From positions 1-64,000 of the forward strand of contig JBALWA010000020.1 in the NCBI GenBank assembly GCA_036960305.1: a stretch of DNA of 64,000 nucleotides, given 5' to 3'. A program made the position numbers and the translations under genes. This DNA is from JBALVT01 sp036960305. GTDB taxonomy: Bacteria; Pseudomonadota; Gammaproteobacteria; Pseudomonadales; Halieaceae. This document shows positions 1 through 6,610 of this stretch, in pieces; the first letter of the stretch is position 1; each line of letters opens with the position of its first letter. The notes beneath the pieces were generated by a model that saw nothing but the letters and a program-made list of their open reading frames with translations, was not told where the DNA came from and made no database searches.

Positions 1-516
1 CGTTTCGTGTGACACCTGATTCCACTCATCGCCCGGGTACTCTATCTTGAGCCACCCAGCAATTTGTTCTGGTGACCACTTCCGGCGCAGTTTCAATTCC
101 ACTTTTCGGCACAGTGGTCGATTCTGAACCAGTTTACAGACTTTCGGCCTCTGTGCCCGATCCCAGGCATTTTCGTCTGCGCAAGTCGCTCTGTAGTGCC
201 CACTGCCTCCATTGCGGTTTACTTCCCTGCTTACAGTAGAGGGGGCGCGCCCTAGCTTTGAAGCGATGTTTCGAATAGACAAACCAGCAGCAATACCGCG
301 AGATATCTCCTCTCTCTCGGGGGCCTTCAGTGACGTATCCGCTCGCTTTCTTTCAGCCGGACGGATACCGCCGGTGCGCGCCAACTGGAGGTGAATGGAC
401 GAAGAGGGCCGATCAAAATGTCGGCCTATCGCGGTGACGGACTCTCCAAGTTGGTATTGGTCCCAGATATAGGACTTCATCTCGTCTGTGTACTTGATGC
501 TCTCTCTGCGGGTCAT
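1..516 (-). CDS. IS30-family transposase, N-terminal part (cut by window edge)
   Basis: An open frame of 172 codons runs from ATG at 516 to the window edge without a stop. The protein starts MTRRESIKYTDEMKSYIW. It has a first helix-turn-helix near residues 10-45 and a second near residues 70-95 (EISRGIAAGLSIRNIASKLG followed by APSTVSREVNRNG), the layout of IS30-family transposases, which use the second helix-turn-helix for terminal repeat binding. The segment RRKWSPEQIAGWL just before the edge is also typical of this family. The DDE catalytic domain would lie to the left and is not visible. It transposes its own element by cut and paste through a circular intermediate (family knowledge). Confidence 0.9.
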   Translation of the reverse strand, partial: MTRRESIKYTDEMKSYIWDQYQLGESVTAIGRHFDRPSSSIHLQLARTGGIRPAERKRADTSLKAPEREEISRGIAAGLSIRNIASKLGRAPSTVSREVNRNGGSGHYRATCADENAWDRAQRPKVCKLVQNRPLCRKVELKLRRKWSPEQIAGWLKIEYPGDEWNQVSHET

Positions 517-551
517 AATGCGGTACTCCACCTTTTACATAATGATAGTAG

Positions 552-579
552 AGTGTTGCGTTGACCGATTGAGATCGCA
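552..579 (-). repeat. IS30 terminal inverted repeat
   Basis: Read on the minus strand, this stretch contains TCAATCGGTCAACGCAACA, which corresponds to the IS30 left terminal repeat pattern. It sits directly upstream of the transposase start. A diverged second copy in the same orientation is at 5994-6021. Confidence 0.75.
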
Positions 580-621
580 CGACACAACGGCCATTAGCCT
601 ATGGTTGAAAACACGACAAAG
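578..621 (+). repeat. Degenerate dispersed repeat, copy 1
   Basis: About 36 of 44 bases match 2416-2459 in direct orientation. Shared blocks are ACGGCCATTAG and GAAAACACGACA. It begins where the IS30 end stops, so it is outside the element. Its function is unknown. Confidence 0.6.
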
Positions 622-964
622 CGGAAGTAAATCACCATACGATTTCAGTGGCTCAGGGGCGGCTTTGTGCTATGAAGGGTCATTCGATCTGCTCAGGATT
701 TAACGCAAGGCTGGGAAATATGACCGGCCGCAATCGCCTAGCGGACATTTCCGTCTATCATTATTGGATGTCTATCAACAAGGAGAAGTACGATGCAGTT
801 GCCTCGTTACCAATGGATGGGACAGATGTCTCGGCTACCTGGTGGGGATGCCATCGATTGGCTATTGAGAAGCGGGGTCTGACCTGGCAAATTATATTAG
901 CTTGGGAAGGAGCCTGCTAAGCGCACATTGAGCAGCAAAAACTATCACAAGCAGAGATCACAAT

Positions 965-1513
965 TTACAAGCTGTCTCCGTCGCTTCTCCCGCTGAGAAC
1001 ATGATACGCCGAGTTCTCGCCATGTTTGAATTTTTCGATTTCAGTCTCCACAGCGCGGGCAAATTCGGGAGACGCCAACTCAGTCCACGCTTTGAACATT
1101 TGCCACTCTAGAGCAAAGCAATTCGACTGGTTGACTTCGGCGGCGACGCTGACAGTGGCCTGCATTGACAAGCCTGGCTCGCCCACTATATTGGCTCTAA
1201 TGAAGTTTGCCCTTTGGATATTGGCAAAATCTATCCACAAATTGTTCAGGCGGACCGCCGACACGGCATCCAGTTCTTCATCAGCCCGACCCGCCATCCA
1301 TATTCTGGTCAGCTCTTCATTCTCCATAAGGCGACCCCGCCAGCGGCCGATAGTGTCACTGTGGCGATCCATCGCGGCAGCTCTCTCAAGTCGGTTGGAC
1401 TCCTCCATGGCCCGCACGCTGTGCCGGATTTGCACGACGAGAATAATAAGAGTGATCAGGACAGCGAGCGCGCCCACAGTTTCGCCTACCGCGCCAATTG
1501 CTTCCCAGTTCAT
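965..1513 (-). CDS. Small membrane-anchored protein of unknown function
   Basis: This encodes 182 residues. The start at 1513 is supported by GGGAGGA a few bases upstream. Residues about 10-30 (GETVGALAVLITLIILVVQI) form one hydrophobic segment close to the N-terminus. The remaining 150 residues are soluble, charged and helix-rich. The opening MNWEAIGAVGETVGALAV resembles a group of short uncharacterised bacterial proteins with one N-terminal membrane helix. No catalytic motif is visible. It stands alone between IS debris and a non-coding stretch, so context gives no function. It could be an inner-membrane protein with a cytoplasmic domain. Confidence 0.75.
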   Translation of the reverse strand: MNWEAIGAVGETVGALAVLITLIILVVQIRHSVRAMEESNRLERAAAMDRHSDTIGRWRGRLMENEELTRIWMAGRADEELDAVSAVRLNNLWIDFANIQRANFIRANIVGEPGLSMQATVSVAAEVNQSNCFALEWQMFKAWTELASPEFARAVETEIEKFKHGENSAYHVLSGRSDGDSL

Positions 1514-1924
1514 ACGTCCTCCCTAGACAAAACGGATTCAATTTTACGGACTAGTATAGGCCATTGAGTGTGGAGTATAGGAAGCATTAACGTCCCTTCA
1601 GAGTATGAAGCGGCCTACAGAGTCAGTATAGCCCTTATGACCGCTTGTAGGACAAAGCAGGCATCAGAAAAGCCAAAAACCACCTATTTTTAGGGCCTGC
1701 TTTGCAACATCAACTAACAAGCAGCGATCTCGCTGGCTAGTGTGAAGATGCCGCATGACTTGGACTCCCATATCGAATTGTAAAATGAAAGCGCATTCGC
1801 GAACCTATCGCCGCTAAAACTGTCGAGCATCGTAATATATTCAAATATATCAATAGGTTAAATGATTGGCGCGGCTTTTGCTTTATCTCTTTGGACTGGC
1901 AAGTATTCTAACGAGGAGAGCACG
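1514..1924. other. Intergenic stretch with a 10-bp inverted repeat
   Basis: No gene is supported. The stretch contains the long hairpin at 1653-1704 and AT-rich sequence (around 1830-1860) just before the next small gene, where a promoter could lie. Confidence 0.5.
1653..1704. repeat. Inverted repeat with perfect 10-bp arms
   Basis: CAAAGCAGGC at 1653-1662 pairs perfectly with GCCTGCTTTG at 1695-1704. The 32-base loop itself contains the small palindrome CCTATTTTTAGG. No T-run follows directly on either strand, so it is not a standard terminator. It could be the end of a small mobile repeat or a structured RNA. Confidence 0.55.
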
Positions 1925-2308
1925 ATGTCCAATTTACTTTTCAAAAATGCAGGGTATAAGGGAACGTCATTGGTCAATGAAGGTGGGCTGATACCGAAAG
2001 CCCACAAGGAGAAAGTCTATCAGTGGTGTAAACACCACATGGCCTGCATCAGCGCGGGAGTGTGCATGCTGCTGTTAAGCCCTTTTTTTGCTTTGCTGGC
2101 GGCTTGTTTTGTATTACTGGGGATAATAGTAAAACTAGAATCCTTCGGCCTGGCCATTTCTTTAGAGGGTTGCGGAGCTGCAAAGTTAACTCGCTTTAAC
2201 AGACAGTATGACGATCAGCGAGGATGTGCTGGTTATATCGCCAGCAATCTGTGTACAGAGGGCAGAGTGACGAATGAAGAAAACGATGAGAAGGACTGGA
2301 ACTGGTGA
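1925..2308 (+). CDS. Small hypothetical membrane protein
   Basis: This encodes 127 residues from ATG 1925, chosen because GAGGAG lies just upstream. A longer frame from 1862 has no such site. The middle of the protein (HMACISAGVCMLLLSPFFALLAACFVLLGI region) is a long hydrophobic hairpin, probably two membrane segments. The C-terminal tail is acidic (NEENDEKDWNW). It is rich in cysteine. I do not recognise a family. Coding status is plausible from the ribosome binding site and membrane pattern, but not certain in this repeat-rich region. Confidence 0.5.
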   Translation: MSNLLFKNAGYKGTSLVNEGGLIPKAHKEKVYQWCKHHMACISAGVCMLLLSPFFALLAACFVLLGIIVKLESFGLAISLEGCGAAKLTRFNRQYDDQRGCAGYIASNLCTEGRVTNEENDEKDWNW

Positions 2309-2358
2309 AATACTTTAGCCCCGAAGGAGACCCCTGGGCCATTTTCATACGAAGAATA

Positions 2359-2378
2359 TTGCGACGCTAATGTCGCAA
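2359..2378. repeat. Short perfect hairpin downstream of the arsenic operon
   Basis: TTGCGAC (2359-2365) and GTCGCAA (2372-2378) form a 7-bp stem with a 6-base loop. It lies about 200 bases beyond the acr3 stop on the minus strand. No proper T-run follows on the minus strand, so a terminator role is uncertain. Confidence 0.35.
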
Positions 2379-2415
2379 AAAAGGAAAAGGCAAACATTGA
2401 GCTGATGTCCGCTTC

Positions 2416-2459
2416 CACGACATAACGGCCATTAGTCTGTGTCCGAAAACACGACATAA
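2416..2459 (+). repeat. Degenerate dispersed repeat, copy 2
   Basis: This is a direct repeat of 578-621 with about 80 percent identity, sharing ACGGCCATTAG and GAAAACACGACA. The two copies bracket the two hypothetical genes at 965-2308. Confidence 0.6.
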
Positions 2460-2582
2460 AGGCTCTTTTGAGCGGCCAATTCATGCCATCTGAGAGGCAG
2501 CTTTGGGGCCAGCACCGGACTCTCGCCATACATCGCCTTGGCGCTCTTCAGGCAGTCATTTTTTCCTGGCTGATGCTATCTC

Positions 2583-3617
2583 TCACGATGCGCCTGTCAC
2601 AGGAAACCAGTGTCGAGTTCGGTTGGCTATAGCAACCAGTGACAGCATGACTGGCACCTCAACCAACACGCCAACGACAGTAGCCAGCGCAGCCCCTGAA
2701 TGAAGCCCAAACAGGGAGATAGCAACGGCAACGGCCAGTTCAAAAAAGTTGGATGTAGCGATCATGCAGGCGGGTGCTGCAATGTTGTGAGGCAAGCGCA
2801 TCGTTTTAGCCGCCGCATAGGCGATAGCGAAAATACCATATGTCTGCAACAACAAGGGTATCGCTATCAACAGAATCATTTGGGGCTGGGTAATAATCGT
2901 CTCAGCCTGAAAGCCGAACAACAGCACAACGGTAGCCAATAAACCTATGACTGACCATGGCTTTAGTTTGTGAACGAGTGCCTCGACTGCGCTGCCATCC
3001 TTCCTTACCTCAAGTCTGTGGCGCGTATAAGCGCCTGCGAGAAGCGGTAGCAAGACATAGAGCACCACTGACAGTAGCAGTGTTTCCCATGGCACCTGGA
3101 TGTCGCTAACGCCAAGGAGAAAGGCCGCCAGCGGTGCAAACGCAAATACCATGATAATGTCGTTCACGGACACCTGTACCAATGTGTAGTTCGGGTCACC
3201 TCTGGTCAGCTGGCTCCAGACAAAGACCATTGCAGTACATGGCGCAACTCCAAGGAGGATCATGCCAGCGATATATTCGGTGGCGGTCTGGGGGTCCACA
3301 AAGTCTACAAATATCACCCGAAAGAATAGCCACCCAAGGGCTGCCATTGTGAAGGGCTTAATCAGCCAGTTCACAACCAGAGTCAAAATCAATCCCCTTG
3401 GCTTTCTTCCCACATCTTTAATGGCGGTGAAATCAATCTGCACCATCATGGGGTAGATCATGATCCAGATGAACAGCGCCACGACCAGATTGACATGGGC
3501 ATATTCCAGGCGGGCGATAAACTCAAATGCTCCAGGCACCACGTTCCCCAGTAAAACACCCGCCAGAATGCAGAGTCCGACCCACACGCTGAGATAACGC
3601 TCAAATAATCCCATCAT
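2583..3617 (-). CDS. acr3: Arsenite efflux permease, ACR3 family
   Basis: This encodes 344 residues with about ten hydrophobic segments, the usual size of ACR3 (BART superfamily) carriers, which expel arsenite As(III) across the inner membrane using the proton motive force. The conserved cysteine region LGVAPCTAMVFVWSQL is present (Cys about residue 127), followed by the family-typical asparagine-rich helix VSVNDIIMVFAFAP. Its start overlaps the stop of arsC by four bases (ATGA), so the two are translationally coupled. With arsR and arsC upstream it completes a three-gene arsenic operon. The symbol arsB is also used for this gene, but the sequence is ACR3-type, not ArsB-type. Confidence 0.93.
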   Translation of the reverse strand: MMGLFERYLSVWVGLCILAGVLLGNVVPGAFEFIARLEYAHVNLVVALFIWIMIYPMMVQIDFTAIKDVGRKPRGLILTLVVNWLIKPFTMAALGWLFFRVIFVDFVDPQTATEYIAGMILLGVAPCTAMVFVWSQLTRGDPNYTLVQVSVNDIIMVFAFAPLAAFLLGVSDIQVPWETLLLSVVLYVLLPLLAGAYTRHRLEVRKDGSAVEALVHKLKPWSVIGLLATVVLLFGFQAETIITQPQMILLIAIPLLLQTYGIFAIAYAAAKTMRLPHNIAAPACMIATSNFFELAVAVAISLFGLHSGAALATVVGVLVEVPVMLSLVAIANRTRHWFPVTGAS

Positions 3618-4087
3618 TGCTCCATAGCTATATTGTTCAGTAGTTCAGCCAGTTCTCCTGAGTCTATGTTGTCAAAAGGCTTTGTAAGTAACGCCTTGAT
3701 CCGGTGTTCAATTGTCCTGATGAGGGAAGCAAAAGCCCCAGCCTTATCTGCATCGCTTCCTTGCAGGCGTGAAGGGTCAGAAAGGCCCCAATGAACTCTT
3801 TCTGCTTGTCCCAGCCACAGTGGACACGGCTCCTGCGCGGCGGCGTCACAAACCGTGATTACCACATCAGGAGAAAAAGTAGCGACATCATCCACGCTCT
3901 GGCTATCGAGCCCATCCACCGAATATCCTGCCTCTTTTAGATAACGCAGTGTCAATGGGTGAACTCGGCCACTTGAATGGCTTCCAGCACTTTGGACCTG
4001 CAAGCGCATGCCTCCCAGTTGCCGGGCTACCGCTTCTGCCACAATGCTGCGACACGCGTTGTGTGTGCATAGGAAAAGTAGCTTCAC
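3614..4087 (-). CDS. arsC: Arsenate reductase, low-molecular-weight phosphatase type
   Basis: This encodes 157 residues. The P-loop CTHNACRS gives the C-X5-R motif (Cys7, Arg13), and WGLSDPS (Asp about 104) supplies the general acid loop of low-molecular-weight tyrosine phosphatases. Two further cysteines near residues 80 and 88 (VVITVCDAAAQEPCPLW) fit the thioredoxin-coupled arsenate reductases, where a cysteine triad relays electrons. It reduces As(V) to As(III) for export by ACR3, with which its end overlaps by four bases. It is somewhat longer at the C-terminus than the Gram-positive enzyme. A pure tyrosine phosphatase role is unlikely given the operon. Confidence 0.9.
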   Translation of the reverse strand: MKLLFLCTHNACRSIVAEAVARQLGGMRLQVQSAGSHSSGRVHPLTLRYLKEAGYSVDGLDSQSVDDVATFSPDVVITVCDAAAQEPCPLWLGQAERVHWGLSDPSRLQGSDADKAGAFASLIRTIEHRIKALLTKPFDNIDSGELAELLNNIAMEQ

Positions 4088-4124
4088 TGCTTTCGCCTAA
4101 CGCCAGTCATTGGAGTGCTCGGGG

Positions 4125-4469
4125 TTAACAACACGCCCGTATACGCTCTGGACGGTCTCCCATTTCCCTTAATGACTTCAGGTTGTCGGTAATGAATTCT
4201 TTATTACCTGCCAATGTCTCTGTCAGCGTCCCTCTCGCCCACTGGGGCAAGTCGGAGTTAATACGGTAGAACACCCACTGACCCTGTCGTCGGTCTATTA
4301 ACAGGCCACACTTGCGTAGTTGTGCAAGGTGTCGAGATACTTTGGGTTGAATATCTGCCAGTGCCTGAGTCAGCTCACAAACGCAAAGCTCTTCCTCATG
4401 CGCAATCAGCAGCAGGCAACGCAGTCGGGTCTCATCAGCAAGGCACTTATAAAATTGAACTGGACTCAC
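4125..4469 (-). CDS. arsR: Arsenite-responsive repressor, ArsR family
   Basis: This encodes 114 residues of winged helix-turn-helix. The motif ELCVCELT contains the Cys-X-Cys pair that binds As(III) in ArsR proteins and releases them from DNA. The recognition helix is IQPKVSRHLAQLRKCGLL. Translation begins at GTG 4469. A final Cys-Cys pair at the C-terminus (RIRACC) may add a metal ligand. It leads the leftward arsR-arsC-acr3 operon and is preceded by an AT-rich palindrome at 4515-4534, so autoregulation is likely. Confidence 0.92.
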   Translation of the reverse strand: MSPVQFYKCLADETRLRCLLLIAHEEELCVCELTQALADIQPKVSRHLAQLRKCGLLIDRRQGQWVFYRINSDLPQWARGTLTETLAGNKEFITDNLKSLREMGDRPERIRACC

Positions 4470-4514
4470 GATCCTATTCCTATGGCTATACAGAAAATAT
4501 ATACGATATTTAAT

Positions 4515-4534
4515 ATATATGTTTATCCATATAT
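4515..4534. promoter_or_regulatory. Likely ArsR operator
   Basis: ATATATG and CATATAT form perfect 7-bp arms around TTTATC. The site lies 46-65 bases upstream of the arsR start in an AT-rich stretch that can hold the promoter. AT-rich ATA/TAT dyads are the usual binding sites of ArsR/SmtB repressors. Binding itself is inferred. Confidence 0.65.
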
Positions 4535-4565
4535 GTCAATAGTAACAGTGTGTTTGCCAGGTTGA

Positions 4566-4778
4566 TTACCCGCAACAAGGCTCCCCTGACTGAATGGGCG
4601 GACATTTCACACTGCCATAGGAACAATACACGCAGCAGTCGCCGGGTTTTGGTTTTAGTAACTCGTGACAGCCTTCACACTCATAGAACCACTGACAAGC
4701 ATCCGTGGGCATAACTTCGAGCTTTTTGTGGCCACAGGAAGGGCAAGTAATCTCGGATTCAGGGCTTATGTCATTCAT
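4566..4778 (-). CDS. Small cysteine-rich GDCC-type protein of mercury operons
   Basis: This encodes 70 residues from ATG 4778. The frame is open further upstream, but this start has GGGAGG before it and overlaps the merC stop by four bases (ATGA). The N-terminal half holds CPSCGHKKLEVMPTDACQW and CEGC, a zinc-ribbon-like set of cysteines. The C-terminal half carries the conserved GDCCVYCSYGSVKCPP segment that names this family. Such proteins are regularly found beside mercury transport genes. Their exact role is not established, but the ten or more cysteines suggest Hg(II) or other metal binding in the cytoplasm. Confidence 0.85.
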   Translation of the reverse strand: MNDISPESEITCPSCGHKKLEVMPTDACQWFYECEGCHELLKPKPGDCCVYCSYGSVKCPPIQSGEPCCG

Positions 4779-5182
4779 TCTGCCTCCCTCGAAACAGGGC
4801 ATACTTTGATTGCAGGCCATATCAAATCCGCGAATGACACCGCCAGCATCAAGACCAACGCGGAGTAAAACAAATATGTACTCCAGCCGTACTGCCACAG
4901 CGGGTATAGGGTAGCCAGTATCGCTGAGGGGCCAAGAACTGCTACTACTCCGCGCCAGTGAACGCGGTGCTGATACCAGCCATAGGCGTTCACTGCCAGA
5001 GCCAGCGAAGCAAAAATAGGCAACAGCTTATTGATTGCCAGTCCTTCGAGTTGGCTCAGAAATCCAAGACCACGTGTAGCGGTTAACGCGCCCAATGCAG
5101 GAAAGCATGCCGCACAGCTAAGTGCAGCTATAATGACTCCGCCGACACCAACCTTATCCATCGAACTTACAATCCGTCCCAT
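4775..5182 (-). CDS. merC: Mercuric ion transporter MerC
   Basis: This encodes 135 residues with four hydrophobic segments, the MerC topology. The first helix contains SCAACFP (Cys23, Cys26), the pair that takes up Hg(II) in MerC. Start ATG 5182 was chosen because GGGAGAAC lies just upstream; a longer frame to 5215 has no such site and would run into the promoter. It is co-transcribed with the following GDCC protein (four-base overlap) from the MerR-type promoter at 5221-5251. No merA mercuric reductase and no merP are visible in the window, so the system looks reduced or depends on genes elsewhere. Confidence 0.9.
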   Translation of the reverse strand: MGRIVSSMDKVGVGGVIIAALSCAACFPALGALTATRGLGFLSQLEGLAINKLLPIFASLALAVNAYGWYQHRVHWRGVVAVLGPSAILATLYPLWQYGWSTYLFYSALVLMLAVSFADLIWPAIKVCPVSREAE

Positions 5183-5220
5183 TCTGTTCTCCCGCTCATT
5201 GACAGTTGATACCAACCACG

Positions 5221-5251
5221 ACTATAAAGCCTGTAGCTACTACAGAAACAA
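5221..5251 (-). promoter_or_regulatory. MerR-type promoter and operator for merC
   Basis: Read on the minus strand: -35 TTGTTT (5246-5251), -10 TATAGT (5221-5226), with a spacer of exactly 19 bases (5227-5245). The spacer is occupied by the palindrome CTGTAG-TAG-CTACAG (5231-5245). An overlong 19-bp spacer with a dyad between the boxes is the hallmark of MerR-controlled promoters, where the activator untwists DNA to realign the boxes. The site lies between divergent merC and merR. Confidence 0.85.
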
Positions 5252-5259
5252 CCCCCCAT

Positions 5260-5667
5260 ATGACCGGTTTAGAGAATACATACTCACGGGGCCAATTGGC
5301 GAAATCGACTGGCGTCAAGGGTGAGACAATCAGGTACTACGAAAAGTGTGGGTTGTTGGATTTGCCAGCGAGGACAGCGGGCGGCCATCGGATTTACACA
5401 GCAGGCCATGTAGCTCGGCTTAAATTTATTCGGCGTTGTCGTGAACTCGGATTTACAATCAGTGAAATTGAAGGGTTACTTGGATTGGCTGACGCTCACG
5501 AGAAAACTTGTGAGCAAGTTCATGAGGCAACGGTGGCACACCTCAGTGAAGTGCAGGATAAGATCAAAGACTTGAGGAAAATGGAACGAACACTTAAAAA
5601 ATTAATCCGACAGTGCGAGGCCAACTCATCGCCTGAATGTCCCATTATCGAGGCTCTCACCTCCTAA
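5260..5667 (+). CDS. merR: Mercury-responsive activator MerR
   Basis: This encodes 135 residues from ATG 5260; the open frame extends upstream to 5206 but that would overlap the promoter. The N-terminal winged helix (RGQLAKSTGVKGETIRYYEKCGLL) is followed by a long dimerisation helix. Three cysteines at about residues 84, 119 and 127 match the Hg(II) ligands of MerR from Tn501 (82, 117, 126), which marks it as a mercury sensor, not a zinc, copper or lead type. It is divergent from merC and should activate the promoter between them. Only a weak ribosome binding site is seen. Confidence 0.92.
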   Translation: MTGLENTYSRGQLAKSTGVKGETIRYYEKCGLLDLPARTAGGHRIYTAGHVARLKFIRRCRELGFTISEIEGLLGLADAHEKTCEQVHEATVAHLSEVQDKIKDLRKMERTLKKLIRQCEANSSPECPIIEALTS

Positions 5668-5684
5668 TCTGGTTTCGTCCGTAC

Positions 5685-5710
5685 GTCCGCTTTTGCGGTC
5701 GAAAGCGGAC
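5685..5710. repeat. Hairpin downstream of merR
   Basis: GTCCGCTTT (5685-5693) and AAAGCGGAC (5702-5710) form a perfect 9-bp stem with an 8-base loop, 18 bases after the merR stop. No clear T-run follows (TCTCGTATAT). It may help end merR transcription or be part of a dispersed repeat. Confidence 0.5.
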
Positions 5711-5993
5711 TCTCGTATATCTGATCTTATCACTTGCCTGAAATCGTTCCAATTATCATGAGAAAGTTTCAAATTGGGTGAGAAACAGCAGCTGCTCCAG
5801 GTTCGGTTCGTCATATATGATGAGAATCATTGGCTGACCGTGATGCCTGATATTTCTGAGCTTACCATTTTGATCAGTCTCAGCTGTATGTGGGAAGTGC
5901 AACTCTCCACAACTGAATGATCACGTCTGGTACACAAACAGCGAGTTTCGGATTGAAATCTCCTCCCAAAAATGCCAGCTGCTAGATTTAATG

Positions 5994-6021
5994 CTTGTAT
6001 TGCGTTGACCGGTTGAGGTCA
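5994..6021 (-). repeat. Relic IS30 terminal repeat
   Basis: This matches 552-579 at about 24 of 28 bases in the same orientation, sharing TTGCGTTGACCG and TTGAG on the plus strand. No transposase frame follows on its inner (left) side, so it is a solitary decayed end. Confidence 0.6.
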
Positions 6022-6219
6022 CACGTGAAAGCGGCCAGTACGGCGGCTGACTTCGAGAACATGCTACCCAGCGTGACAAGACCGTTACCACTCAATACAT
6101 CAATCCCATCGGCAAGGTCGACACCATCGACACCTGGCGCAAAAGCGTGGGTAATCCCCCCGAAAAACAACTGAGGTTGAAAGTGGAATTTTCTCGTAAC
6201 CTATACGCAGGAGATCCAC

Positions 6220-6393
6220 ATGAAAAAATCAAAGTACTCAGACAGTCAAATTATGGCCATACTCAAGCAGGCCGAGGCTGGGAGCCCTGTACCGGAGCTG
6301 TGTCGAGAGCATGGCATGAGTTCGGCAACGTTCTATAAGTGGCGCAGTAAATACGGCGGCATGGATGCATTTTGTGCTCGTAGCACAGGGTAG
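6220..6393 (+). pseudogene. Truncated IS3-family transposase OrfA
   Basis: Fifty-seven codons begin at ATG 6220 after GCAGGAGATCCAC, a good ribosome binding site. The protein (MKKSKYSDSQIMAILKQAEA...) is the helix-turn-helix part of IS3-family OrfA, with LCREHGMSSATFYKWRSKYG as recognition region. The similarity stops after GGMDA near codon 50, and seven unrelated codons lead to a stop at 6393. The leucine-zipper half of OrfA and all of OrfB are missing. It is a dead remnant. Confidence 0.85.
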
Positions 6394-6521
6394 AGCATTA
6401 GCCAAAACCGACCCAGAGACCGGATGGATAAAGTTCACTCAGATCTACCCGCAGAATGCGGGTCCATTCCAGAGAGTCCAATTCAAACCGCTTTCCCCGT
6501 CTGTATTTGTTCTGCCAAGAA

Positions 6522-6545
6522 TATAAAACAGTCAGTTCTGTTTTT
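6522..6545 (+). promoter_or_regulatory. Promoter-proximal CAG-NN-CTG motif, site 1
   Basis: TATAAA (6522-6527), a possible -10 box, is followed at once by ACAGTCAGTTCTG (6528-6540) and a T-run. The same motif occurs at 22206, 26767 and 36267 in front of other units. It lies about 70 bases before the lipoprotein start at 6611. A repressor site overlapping the start of transcription is inferred. Confidence 0.45.
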
Positions 6546-6610
6546 ATATATTTGTTGATGCTAGCATCGGCTAATTCCCATGCACTGAATAACGATAACA
6601 AGGAATGCTG

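Larger units (their letters stand above)
1..579 (-). mobile_element. IS30-family insertion sequence, right part only (left part outside window)
   Basis: The element enters from the left edge and ends near base 579. It holds the N-terminal part of an IS30-type transposase on the minus strand. The outer 28 bases (552-579), read on the minus strand, match the known IS30 terminal repeat pattern TCAAT-GGTCAACGCAACA apart from a few substitutions. The transposase start lies only about 35 bases inside this end, as expected for the left end of IS30 elements. Whether the rest of the element is intact cannot be seen here. Confidence 0.8.
517..964. other. Non-coding stretch with IS end and repeat debris
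   Basis: No convincing gene lies here. It holds the IS30 terminal repeat, the first copy of the ACGGCCATTAG repeat, and sequence with only short overlapping frames lacking ribosome binding sites. It looks like insertion-site debris. Confidence 0.5.
5668..6219. other. Non-coding junction zone between merR and IS3 remnant
   Basis: No gene is convincing here. It contains the hairpin at 5685-5710, a relic IS30 terminal repeat at 5994-6021 and about 150 bases up to the IS3 orfA remnant. Short frames in that last part lack ribosome binding sites, but may be fragments of lost genes. A possible IS3 left end begins near 6173 (TGAGGTTGAAAG). Confidence 0.5.

Noticed and set aside
1026..1526. Plus-strand frame opposite the small membrane protein
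   Set aside because: The minus-strand gene has a strong ribosome binding site and membrane helix; the plus frame does not.
1715..1760. Possible integron attC-like site (TAACAAGCAGC)
   Set aside because: No matching inverse core (GTTRRRY/RYYYAAC pair) with proper spacing and no integrase nearby.
6025..6172. Short GTG-started frame between the relic IS30 end and the IS3 remnant
   Set aside because: It has no ribosome binding site and a Pro/Ser-rich composition typical of out-of-frame reading; it may derive from a lost gene but is not supported.
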